A stretch of DNA of 6,790 nt from Chloroflexota bacterium. Its GTDB lineage: Bacteria > Chloroflexota > Dehalococcoidia > DSTF01 > JACRBR01. The DNA is taken from positions 1-6,790 of the forward strand of contig JAKAMA010000133.1 of NCBI GenBank assembly GCA_021813085.1, read 5' to 3'. A program made the position numbers and the translations under genes. This document shows, in pieces, positions 1 through 4,369 of this stretch. The notes under the pieces are model-generated. The model ran no database searches. It was not told the origin of the DNA and was given only the letters and a program-made list of their open reading frames with translations. The first letter of the stretch is position 1; each line of letters starts with the position of its first letter.

Positions 1-211
1 TGACGGCGCCGAGCGGCACCATGCGGTCGTGCGAGAGCGCCCAGCCGCCCGCCCAGAGGGGCCGCTCGCTACGCAGCAGGCCCGTGTCAATGACGACGTG
101 CGTCAGCTTGAGCGTGTCCTTGTTGACCACGAAGCGGCTGAGCGTCCCGAGCCTGTGCCCGTCGCGGCTGACGACCGCAGCGCCGAGATGCAGGTCTTCG
201 ATGTCTGGCAT
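1..211 (-). CDS. PRC-barrel domain protein, N-terminal part (cut by window edge)
   Basis: The first 70 codons of a minus-strand gene are present; the rest lies beyond the left edge. The translation opens MPDIEDLHLGAAVVSRDG and continues through RLGTLSRFVVNKDTLKLTHVVID. This is the usual opening of a PRC-barrel: a 'G..V...DG..LG.V..l' strand pair followed by 'l..vvv..g'. PRC-barrel proteins are small beta-barrels used as RNA-processing or photosynthetic accessory domains, or as stand-alone proteins of unknown role; here the role is not known. It begins 15 nt after the stop of the esterase gene on the same strand, so the two are probably co-transcribed. No strong Shine-Dalgarno is visible before the ATG at 211, which would fit translation from the upstream gene's message. 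The family call rests on the N-terminal pattern only. Confidence 0.6.
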   Translation of the reverse strand, partial: MPDIEDLHLGAAVVSRDGHRLGTLSRFVVNKDTLKLTHVVIDTGLLRSERPLWAGGWALSHDRMVPLGAV

Positions 212-226
212 GCGTTCAGCCCGCGG

Positions 227-1063
227 TCATGGAGCCGCCGCCGGCACGAGCACGTGCCGCGGATTCACGACGTGCCGGTCGAGGAAGAGCGCCATGATCG
301 TCGCGCACTGCCGGCCGAGCTCCGGCACCGCGTCGAACGCGTGCGGCGCGCCGGCGTACAGGTGCATCTCGACCGCTGCGCCCGCCTCGTCGAGCGCGCG
401 GTACATGCGGAGCGACGCTTCGTGCGGGACCAGCTCGTCCTTGTTGCCGTGGAAGAGCAGCGTCGGTGGGAACCCCGCGGCCGCGTACGAGATGGGCGAG
501 GCCTCGCGCAGCGCATCGGCGCCTGGGCCCGGACCCATCAAGAACTCGATCTCCGGGCTGAGCGACGCGCCCGGCGCGCTCAGGATGGACGGCGCGTAGA
601 AGGCGATCGCCGCGGCCACGCTGGTGCCGGCGCCGGCGTTCCCGCCATCGCCCTCGAACTCAGGCAGATCCTGCGTGCCGGCGGCGATCAACGACAGGTG
701 CCCGCCGGCGGAGTTGCCGGAGACGCTGATCTTCCCCGGATCGATGCCGAGACCGCCCGCGTTCGCGCGCATCCAGCGCAGCGCCGCTTTCACGTCGTGG
801 ATCTGGGCCGGCCACTTCGCCTCGCCCGCCAGCCGGTACTCGCAGGCGACGCACACGTAGCCGATGCGCCCGAGCAGGATGCCGTAGCCGTGGAGCTGCG
901 ACCGGTCGCCGCTCGCCCATCCTCCCCCGTGCACCAGCAGCACCGAGGGCGCGTCGCTGCGCCGGTCCGGCGGATGATAGATGTTGCACCTGAGCTCGCG
1001 GCCGCCGCCCGTACCGAAGACGACATCGCGCTCGACGGTCACGCGACCCGATTCACCGGCCAT
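227..1063 (-). CDS. Alpha/beta hydrolase, HSL/BD-FAE-like esterase
   Basis: A 278-residue serine hydrolase, probably a cytoplasmic carboxylesterase (no signal peptide seen). The oxyanion-hole motif HGGGW is at residues 45-49. The nucleophile elbow GNSAGG has Ser118, the likely acid is Asp209 (KDELVP), and His241 lies in APHAF. This order, length and HGGG motif match the hormone-sensitive-lipase/alpha-beta hydrolase-3 group, which includes BD-FAE-type enzymes. The frame stays open upstream to 1168, but I chose the ATG at 1063 because GAGGAGG precedes it at good spacing. The extra upstream codons would also translate a repeated DNA element (1076-1128), which argues against that longer start. 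The gene is divergent from the riboswitch-MFS unit and is followed closely by a PRC-barrel gene. The substrate cannot be read from the sequence; a link to halogenated compounds would be speculation. Confidence 0.9.
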   Translation of the reverse strand: MAGESGRVTVERDVVFGTGGGRELRCNIYHPPDRRSDAPSVLLVHGGGWASGDRSQLHGYGILLGRIGYVCVACEYRLAGEAKWPAQIHDVKAALRWMRANAGGLGIDPGKISVSGNSAGGHLSLIAAGTQDLPEFEGDGGNAGAGTSVAAAIAFYAPSILSAPGASLSPEIEFLMGPGPGADALREASPISYAAAGFPPTLLFHGNKDELVPHEASLRMYRALDEAGAAVEMHLYAGAPHAFDAVPELGRQCATIMALFLDRHVVNPRHVLVPAAAP

Positions 1064-1075
1064 CTGCGCCTCCTC

Positions 1076-1128
1076 GCGTTTCGTCCCGCGATCGGAAGGT
1101 ACGCGCTCATGCGGGCGGGAGCAACCCG
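1076..1128 (+). repeat. 53-bp dispersed repeat, copy A
   Basis: This stretch matches 2801-2853 at 52 of 53 positions in the same orientation; the only difference is C at 1106 against T at 2831. It contains GCGT...ACGC arms around a CCG-CGAT-CGG mini-hairpin, then a second hairpin, GGCGGG-AGCAA-CCCGCC (1114-1130, extending 2 nt past the shared block). The copy sits on the leader side of the esterase gene, just upstream of its Shine-Dalgarno, so it would be transcribed as the reverse complement in that mRNA. It could be a REP-like DNA element, a protein-binding site or a structured RNA; the sequence alone does not decide. Confidence 0.85.
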
Positions 1129-1176
1129 CCGGTGGCACGGGGAAGCAGGGGACGGCGAGCTTCATCACCCTGCCTC

Positions 1177-1204
1177 AGGCTATCAGGATGCGAAATCGCC
1201 TCAA
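1177..1204 (-). promoter_or_regulatory. Candidate promoter of the esterase gene
   Basis: Reading the minus strand, TTGAGG (1204-1199) is followed after 16 nt by TAGCCT (1182-1177). The TAGCCT is preceded by TGA, giving an extended -10 (TGn). Transcription would begin near 1170 and leave a leader of about 105 nt that includes the 53-bp repeat. The match to consensus is only partial, so this is a weak prediction. Confidence 0.3.
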
Positions 1205-1265
1205 TTGGTCGCTGCGTCCTGTGGGACCGACGCGCAAGGAGGACGCATCCGGCGCGGTGCGGCCG

Positions 1266-1274
1266 TGGTAGAGT
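1266..1274 (+). promoter_or_regulatory. Candidate extended -10 promoter of the riboswitch-MFS unit
   Basis: TGG followed directly by TAGAGT (1269-1274) gives a TGn-extended -10 box with 4 of 6 consensus bases. Initiation would fall near 1281, a few bases before the aptamer begins at 1290, which is where a riboswitch promoter is expected. No convincing -35 hexamer is seen 16-18 nt upstream, as is tolerated for extended -10 promoters. The call depends mainly on this position. Confidence 0.4.
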
Positions 1275-1289
1275 GAGGACAAACCGAAC

Positions 1290-1347
1290 AGGCGATGAGG
1301 CTCGCCGCCCCACGAGGGGCCGCCCGCGAGGGCTGATGGCTTCTACC
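1290..1347 (+). promoter_or_regulatory. Fluoride riboswitch aptamer (crcB motif)
   Basis: Fluoride riboswitches bind F- through a Mg2+ cluster and switch on fluoride-resistance genes. The segment follows the motif step by step. P1 is GGCG (1291-1294) pairing with CGCC (1303-1306), enclosing the conserved A-UGAGGC loop. P3-type stem GCCC (1322-1325) pairs with GGGC (1330-1333), followed by UGAUGGCUUCUACC (1334-1347). Compared from memory with the crystallised Thermotoga petrophila aptamer, the bases equivalent to A6, U7, G8, A40, U41, G42 and U48 are all kept (1295-1297, 1336-1338, 1344). The pseudoknot GAGGC (1297-1301 region) with GGCUUC (1338-1343) can form with one or two G-U pairs. Unlike that RNA, the junction holds an extra GC hairpin (1307-1320). 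The identification is by motif reading, not by a covariance-model search. Confidence 0.85.
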
Positions 1348-1371
1348 GGCAATGCCGGCGGAAGCCATTTT
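1337..1371 (+). terminator. Intrinsic terminator / expression platform of the fluoride riboswitch
   Basis: The outer stem TGGCTTC (1337-1343) pairs with GAAGCCA (1361-1367). The inner stem CCGGC (1347-1350 region) pairs with GCCGG around an AAT loop, and TTTT follows at 1368-1371. The left arm is the same GGCUUC strand that the aptamer needs for its pseudoknot, so aptamer and terminator cannot form together. This arrangement predicts termination without fluoride and read-through into the MFS gene with fluoride, as in known crcB-motif ON switches. The T run is short (four), so termination may be partial. Confidence 0.75.
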
Positions 1372-1406
1372 CGTATCCGGGGACGTACGAGGCGGACTGG
1401 GAAGAC

Positions 1407-1529
1407 ATGATCGCGAAGATTTGCGCGCTTGACGTTGATGCCGTCACGATCGAGATGCCACGTGACATCAGGGAGGAGGCAGGCCGCATCATCGACGAAC
1501 AACAGCCCGGCAACGAAGGCCTGCTGTGA
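1407..1529 (+). CDS. Possible small ORF (40 aa) between riboswitch and MFS gene
   Basis: An ATG at 1407 opens a 40-codon frame (MIAKICALDVDAVTIEMPRD, then IREEAGRIIDEQQPGNEGLL) that ends in TGA at 1527-1529. The stop overlaps the GTG start of the MFS gene in a GTGA junction, typical of translational coupling. GGGAAG just before the ATG is a weak, rather close Shine-Dalgarno. The third codon positions are GC-rich as in neighbouring genes, and the RDIREEAGRIIDE part would form a charged helix. No signal peptide or membrane segment is seen and I recognise no family. It could be a leader peptide, a small accessory protein or chance. The frame is open upstream to 1299 but has no start codon there and crosses the riboswitch. 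Confidence 0.4.
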   Translation: MIAKICALDVDAVTIEMPRDIREEAGRIIDEQQPGNEGLL

Positions 1530-2749
1530 CGCCGCAACCAGGCGCCGAGGGCGCTCCCAGCCGCCCGCGACGGCCGCGTTCCGTTCGCTCCGCGGCAATG
1601 ACGTTCGTGCTGCTCGTGGGCGTGATGAGCCTCTTCGCGGACTTCACCTACGAGGGCTCAAGGAGCATCGTCGGCCCGTACCTGGCGACGCTCGGTGCGG
1701 GCGCGATCGCCGTCAGCGTCATCTCTGGATTCGGTGAACTGCTCGGGTACGGGCTACGGGTCGTATCAGGCAGGCTGAGCGACCGCACCGGTCAGTTCTG
1801 GCCGATCATGATCGCCGGCTACGTCCTCCAGATGTCCGCCGTACCGCTGCTCGCCCTCGCAGGGAACTGGGAGGTCGCGGGCGTCCTCATCGTCCTCGAG
1901 CGCGTAGGGAAGGCGGCGCGCAACCCGCCGCGCGACGTCATGCTGTCGCATGCTGCGACGGAGATGGGCTACGGCTGGGCGTTCGGCGTGCACGAAGCGC
2001 TGGACCAGAGCGGAGCGCTGTTCGGGCCGCTCGCCGTCAGCGGCATCCTCGCGCTCAATGGCGAGTACAAGATCGCCTTCGCCTTCCTCGCGATCCCCGC
2101 TGTCATCATGCTCAGCATCCTCATGGCGGCGCGGCTGTCGTACCCCCATCCCGAGGACATGGAGGTGCACCCACCCGACATACGCACGGCCGGACTCCCT
2201 CGCGCATTCTGGATCTATCTGGCCGGGGCGATGCTCGTCGGGGCCGGGTTCGCGGACTTCCCGCTGATCGCCTTCCACTTCCATCAGCAGTCGACGGTAC
2301 CGCAAGCGTGGGTGCCGATCTTTTATGCGATCGCCATGGGCGTGAGTGGCGTCGGGTCTCTCGTGTTCGGGCGCCTCTTCGACCGGGTTGGCATCGGCGT
2401 CCTCATCCCGCTCACGGTTGCTTCCGCGCTGTTCGCGCCACTCGTCTTCTTTGGCGGTTTCGCGGCAGCACTGATCGGCATGGCGCTCTGGGGGCTCGGC
2501 ATGGGCGTGCACGAGTCGATCATCCCGGCGGCGGTCGCCCCGATGGTCCCTTCCGACCGCCGCGCCTCGGCCTACGGCCTATTCACCGCGGGTTACGGCA
2601 TCTTCTGGTTCGCGGGCAGCGTGCTCATCGGCGTGCTGTACAGCTTCACGGTCCCGGCCGTCGTCGCGTTCAGCCTCGTCGCCGAGGTCGCGGCGATCCC
2701 GTTCCTGTACGTTGTCACACGGCAGCAGCAGCCGTTGCGCGAGCGGTAG
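1526..2749 (+). CDS. MFS transporter under a fluoride riboswitch
   Basis: A 407-residue inner-membrane transporter of the major facilitator superfamily with about 12 hydrophobic segments. The first spans roughly residues 26-42 and the last 376-397; a soluble linker with PHPEDMEVHPPD lies in the middle (206-222). Motif A is visible as GRLSDRTGQ (82-90), with its echo GRLFDRVGI (282-290) in the second half. ERVGKAARNPPRD (125-137) follows segment 4. The N-terminus is Arg-rich and cytoplasmic. The GTG start has GAAGG about 7 nt upstream and overlaps the stop of the small ORF; an ATG at 1598 lacks a Shine-Dalgarno. The riboswitch upstream implies induction by fluoride. The simplest reading is that the protein exports fluoride, a fluorinated compound or a metabolite that builds up under fluoride stress, but the substrate is unproven. 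MFS membership is secure. Confidence 0.9.
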   Translation: MTPQPGAEGAPSRPRRPRSVRSAAMTFVLLVGVMSLFADFTYEGSRSIVGPYLATLGAGAIAVSVISGFGELLGYGLRVVSGRLSDRTGQFWPIMIAGYVLQMSAVPLLALAGNWEVAGVLIVLERVGKAARNPPRDVMLSHAATEMGYGWAFGVHEALDQSGALFGPLAVSGILALNGEYKIAFAFLAIPAVIMLSILMAARLSYPHPEDMEVHPPDIRTAGLPRAFWIYLAGAMLVGAGFADFPLIAFHFHQQSTVPQAWVPIFYAIAMGVSGVGSLVFGRLFDRVGIGVLIPLTVASALFAPLVFFGGFAAALIGMALWGLGMGVHESIIPAAVAPMVPSDRRASAYGLFTAGYGIFWFAGSVLIGVLYSFTVPAVVAFSLVAEVAAIPFLYVVTRQQQPLRER

Positions 2750-2800
2750 CCGCACCATACCCGTGATTGCGGAAGTCTGCCGAGAAAGACCTGAGCATGG

Positions 2801-2853
2801 GCGTTTCGTCCCGCGATCGGAAGGTACGCGTTCATGCGGGCGGGAGCAACCCG
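2801..2853 (+). repeat. 53-bp dispersed repeat, copy B
   Basis: This is the second copy of the 1076-1128 element, with 52 of 53 identical bases in the same orientation. Here it lies about 50 nt downstream of the MFS stop codon, between that gene and the long hairpin at 2873-2906. The second hairpin is shorter than in copy A because the flanking bases differ (CGGG-AGCAA-CCCG). A 10-nt inverted repeat at 2762-2771 and 2855-2864 surrounds this copy. The region 2750-2925 holds no credible gene. Confidence 0.85.
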
Positions 2854-2872
2854 GCGCAATCGCGCGGACATG

Positions 2873-2906
2873 CGGAGAGGGCAGGCCAGATGGCCTGCCC
2901 TCTCCG
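2873..2906. terminator. Perfect 15-bp hairpin, probable bidirectional terminator
   Basis: A CGGAGAGGGCAGGCC arm (2873-2887) and its exact complement (2892-2906) flank a 4-nt AGAT loop. It lies between the convergent ends of the MFS gene (2749) and the small secreted-protein gene (2926), where a shared terminator is expected. There is no T run on either side, so it would have to act without a U tail or as an RNA 3'-end stabiliser. Confidence 0.6.
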
Positions 2907-2925
2907 TGGCTGTACCAGGGTGTCC

Positions 2926-3207
2926 CTACTGGATGCCCTGGAAGTCGTTCTGCACGTTGACGCCGTTGGCGTCTGCGTGGCCGCCGCCCGGCAGTTGCGG
3001 CTCGTTCGCTTCGGCAACGCTCTCGGCCGCCGTCGTGGTCTCGGCCGTGTCCGGCTGCACGGACTGCGTGACGGCCGGCGTGTTCGTCGGCGGCGTCTGC
3101 GCGCTGGCCCCGGTGATGCCCGTCAGCGCGGCACCGCCGACAACGCTGCCGATCAGCGCCAGTCCGACGCCCGCACCGATGGCCTTCGCCTTCATGGTCT
3201 CGAACAT
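2926..3207 (-). CDS. Small secreted protein, Thr/Pro/Glu-rich, unknown function
   Basis: A 93-residue protein with a clear Sec signal peptide: a charged start (MFETMKAK), a hydrophobic core at residues 11-31, and a likely cut after GASA at 36 before QTPP. The mature part, about 57 residues, is low in hydrophobics and rich in Thr, Pro, Ala and Glu. It ends with a Gly/Asn segment, LPGGGHADANGVNVQNDFQG, followed by IQ. No cysteines or membrane anchor are seen after the signal, so it should be released or loosely bound to the envelope. I chose the ATG at 3207 because AAGGAGG lies directly upstream; the longer frame to 3255 has no such signal. It is transcribed alone, behind four 11-bp-spaced half sites. 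The family is not recognised and the function is unknown. Confidence 0.8.
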   Translation of the reverse strand: MFETMKAKAIGAGVGLALIGSVVGGAALTGITGASAQTPPTNTPAVTQSVQPDTAETTTAAESVAEANEPQLPGGGHADANGVNVQNDFQGIQ

Positions 3208-3233
3208 GGTGTCCCTCCTTTCCGGAACAACTC

Positions 3234-3250
3234 GGAGCGTCGCTCGCTCC
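3234..3250 (-). other. Hairpin near the predicted 5' end of the secreted-protein mRNA
   Basis: GGAGCG and CGCTCC arms flank a 5-nt loop. The hairpin begins within a few bases of the transcript start predicted from the -10 at 3260-3265 and lies well before the AAGGAGG. A 5'-terminal hairpin of this kind often protects an mRNA from decay; that role is inferred here. Confidence 0.4.
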
Positions 3251-3259
3251 GGCAACCCC

Positions 3260-3302
3260 AGCGTAGGAAGTGACGATGAACCGCCCGTGAAGACGCCCTG
3301 AA
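3260..3302 (-). promoter_or_regulatory. Tandem 11-bp operator (PhoB/OmpR-like) with -10 box
   Basis: On the minus strand three TTCA blocks and one TTCC block start at 3302, 3291, 3280 and 3269, exactly 11 bp apart. TACGCT (3265-3260) follows at once as a plausible -10. Winged-helix response regulators of the PhoB/OmpR family bind direct repeats with an 11-bp period and often replace the -35 element, as this layout suggests. The regulator is not in the window, and whether the signal is phosphate, envelope stress or something else is unknown. Confidence 0.55.
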
Positions 3303-3372
3303 TCTTCCATCATGAACGGCGCCGCATCCGACGGCCGCACCGGGTCCGGCTGCCCCACATCGCGGCCTCCGC

Positions 3373-3378
3373 TATCAT
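3373..3378 (+). promoter_or_regulatory. -10 box of hisA, implying a leaderless mRNA
   Basis: TATCAT matches the -10 consensus at five of six positions and ends 6 nt before the hisA ATG at 3385. Initiation about 7 nt downstream would place the first transcribed base at the A of the ATG. No Shine-Dalgarno is visible before the ATG, which agrees with a leaderless transcript. The -35 region (CTGCCC, about 17 nt upstream) is weak. Confidence 0.5.
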
Positions 3379-3384
3379 CGCCGC

Positions 3385-4140
3385 ATGGAGCTGATCCCGG
3401 CGATCGATATCCGCGGCGGCCGCTGCGTGCGGCTGCTGCAGGGTGACTACGGCCGCGAGACGGTGTTCGGCGACGACCCGCTCGCGATGGCACGGCGCTG
3501 GGTCGGCGAGGGCGCGCGGCGCCTGCACGTCGTCGACCTCGACGCCGCGAAGGAGGGCCGACCGGTGAACGCGGCGCTGATCGCGCGCATCATCGCCGAA
3601 ACGGGCGTCCGCGTGCAGGTCGCCGGCGGTCCGCGCGACGCCGCCGCGTTCGACCGCTGGGCGGAGGCGGGCGCGGACCGGATCGTGACGGGCACACTCG
3701 CCGTGCAGGCGCCGGACATCGTCGAAGCGGCCGCGCGGCGCCACCCCGGCAGGATCGCCGCCGCCGTCGACGCGCGCGGCGGCCGTGTCGCCATCAAGGG
3801 CTGGCTGGAGACCAGCGACCTTCAGGTCGCGGACTTCATCCGGGGCATGCGGCGCCGCGGCGTCGCGCACGTCATCTACACCGATATCAGCCGCGACGGC
3901 ATGATGGCGCACCCGGACTTCGATGCCTTCGCGCGCGTGCTCGACGAGTCCGGCCTGCGCGCGGAGGGCGGCGAGGAGGTGCCCGTCATCTACTCCGGCG
4001 GCATCACATCGGTCGACGACATCGCGCGGCTGGCGGCGGAGTTCAGCATCGAGGGCGTGATCGTTGGCCGCGCACTGTACGACGGCAGCATCGACCTGCG
4101 CGCGGCGCAGCGCGTGCTCGTGTCCGGCGACGACTGGTAG
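3385..4140 (+). CDS. hisA: HisA, ProFAR isomerase of histidine synthesis
   Basis: A 251-residue (beta/alpha)8-barrel isomerase that opens the ribose ring of ProFAR to give PRFAR, the fourth step of histidine synthesis. The catalytic base Asp8 lies in PAIDIRGG and the second acid Asp129 in AAVDARGG. The QGDYG loop (19-23), TDISRDG (166-172), the C-terminal phosphate motif SGGITS (204-209) and VGRALYDG (227-234) all fit HisA rather than HisF. Length is normal. One departure: the first phosphate loop, usually GGGIR, reads AGGPR (80-84), keeping two glycines and the arginine. No other his gene is next to it, so it stands outside a histidine operon in this window. A dual HisA/TrpF (PriA) role cannot be excluded but is not suggested by the motifs. 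Confidence 0.93.
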   Translation: MELIPAIDIRGGRCVRLLQGDYGRETVFGDDPLAMARRWVGEGARRLHVVDLDAAKEGRPVNAALIARIIAETGVRVQVAGGPRDAAAFDRWAEAGADRIVTGTLAVQAPDIVEAAARRHPGRIAAAVDARGGRVAIKGWLETSDLQVADFIRGMRRRGVAHVIYTDISRDGMMAHPDFDAFARVLDESGLRAEGGEEVPVIYSGGITSVDDIARLAAEFSIEGVIVGRALYDGSIDLRAAQRVLVSGDDW

Positions 4141-4146
4141 TGCCCG

Positions 4147-4353
4147 CTAGCGGAACACGAGCAGCGTCGGCAGGAGCAGCGCGACGATCACGATGAGCGA
4201 GACGACGATGAGCGCCCATGGCGGCACGGGCCAGTGCCGGCGCTTCGGCTCCCACATGTAGCCGTGCGCCTCGCTGAGATCCCAGTCCGCGCTGCCGGGG
4301 CCGAACTCGTCCTCCTCCTCCTCACCATCCGGGATCTCCCAGTCGCGCGGCAT
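4147..4353 (-). CDS. Small acidic single-pass membrane protein
   Basis: A 68-residue protein. Residues 1-35 are strongly acidic, with an EEEEDEFG run at 11-18 and several Trp (DWEIPDG, ADWDL). A basic stretch PKRRH (36-40) comes next, and one transmembrane helix (about 46-66, ALIVVSLIVIVALLLPTLLV) closes the chain. Basic residues just before the helix predict a cytoplasmic N-terminus and a tail-anchored topology. The ATG at 4353 has AGGAGG about 7 nt upstream. It is the last gene of the crotonase-DLH operon, 16 nt after the DLH stop, and ends only 6 nt from the convergent hisA stop with no terminator hairpin between them. The family is not recognised; proteins of this shape are common unknowns in high-GC bacteria. 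Confidence 0.75.
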   Translation of the reverse strand: MPRDWEIPDGEEEEDEFGPGSADWDLSEAHGYMWEPKRRHWPVPPWALIVVSLIVIVALLLPTLLVFR

Positions 4354-4369
4354 CTCGCCCTCCTGCGTG

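Noticed and set aside
1064..1168. Longer esterase start at 1168
   Set aside because: The added codons translate the 53-bp repeat and fall before a strong Shine-Dalgarno that points to the ATG at 1063. The added residues do not resemble the hydrolase N-terminus.
1076..1168. Hammerhead ribozyme on the minus strand (CGAAAC core in the repeat)
   Set aside because: The required CUGAUGA partner is absent; only GTGATGA is found near copy A and nothing similar near copy B.
29..1276. Long plus-strand open frame of 415 codons opposite the esterase
   Set aside because: It is the antisense of a gene with intact catalytic motifs. Its translation is Arg/Ala/His-rich with no recognisable domain, as expected from GC-rich shadow frames, and it runs into the riboswitch promoter.
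1307..1333. Guanidine-II (mini-ykkC) riboswitch, suggested by the ACGA-loop hairpin followed by a second GC hairpin
   Set aside because: The second loop is GCGA, not ACGR. Both hairpins are better explained as parts of the fluoride aptamer, whose flanking conserved bases are all present.
1299..1406. In-frame extension of the 40-codon ORF upstream
   Set aside because: There is no ATG, GTG or TTG in that stretch, and it lies over the aptamer and terminator.
2579..3493. Minus-strand open frame of 304 codons across the MFS end, repeat copy B, the terminator and the hisA start
   Set aside because: It crosses a hairpin terminator, a dispersed repeat and three better-supported genes, and its product is low-complexity Arg/Gly/Pro.
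4144..4153. CCGCTAGCGG palindrome at the convergent hisA and membrane-protein stops as a terminator
   Set aside because: A 10-bp palindrome without a loop or T run cannot form a stable terminator hairpin; it overlaps a stop codon and is likely chance.
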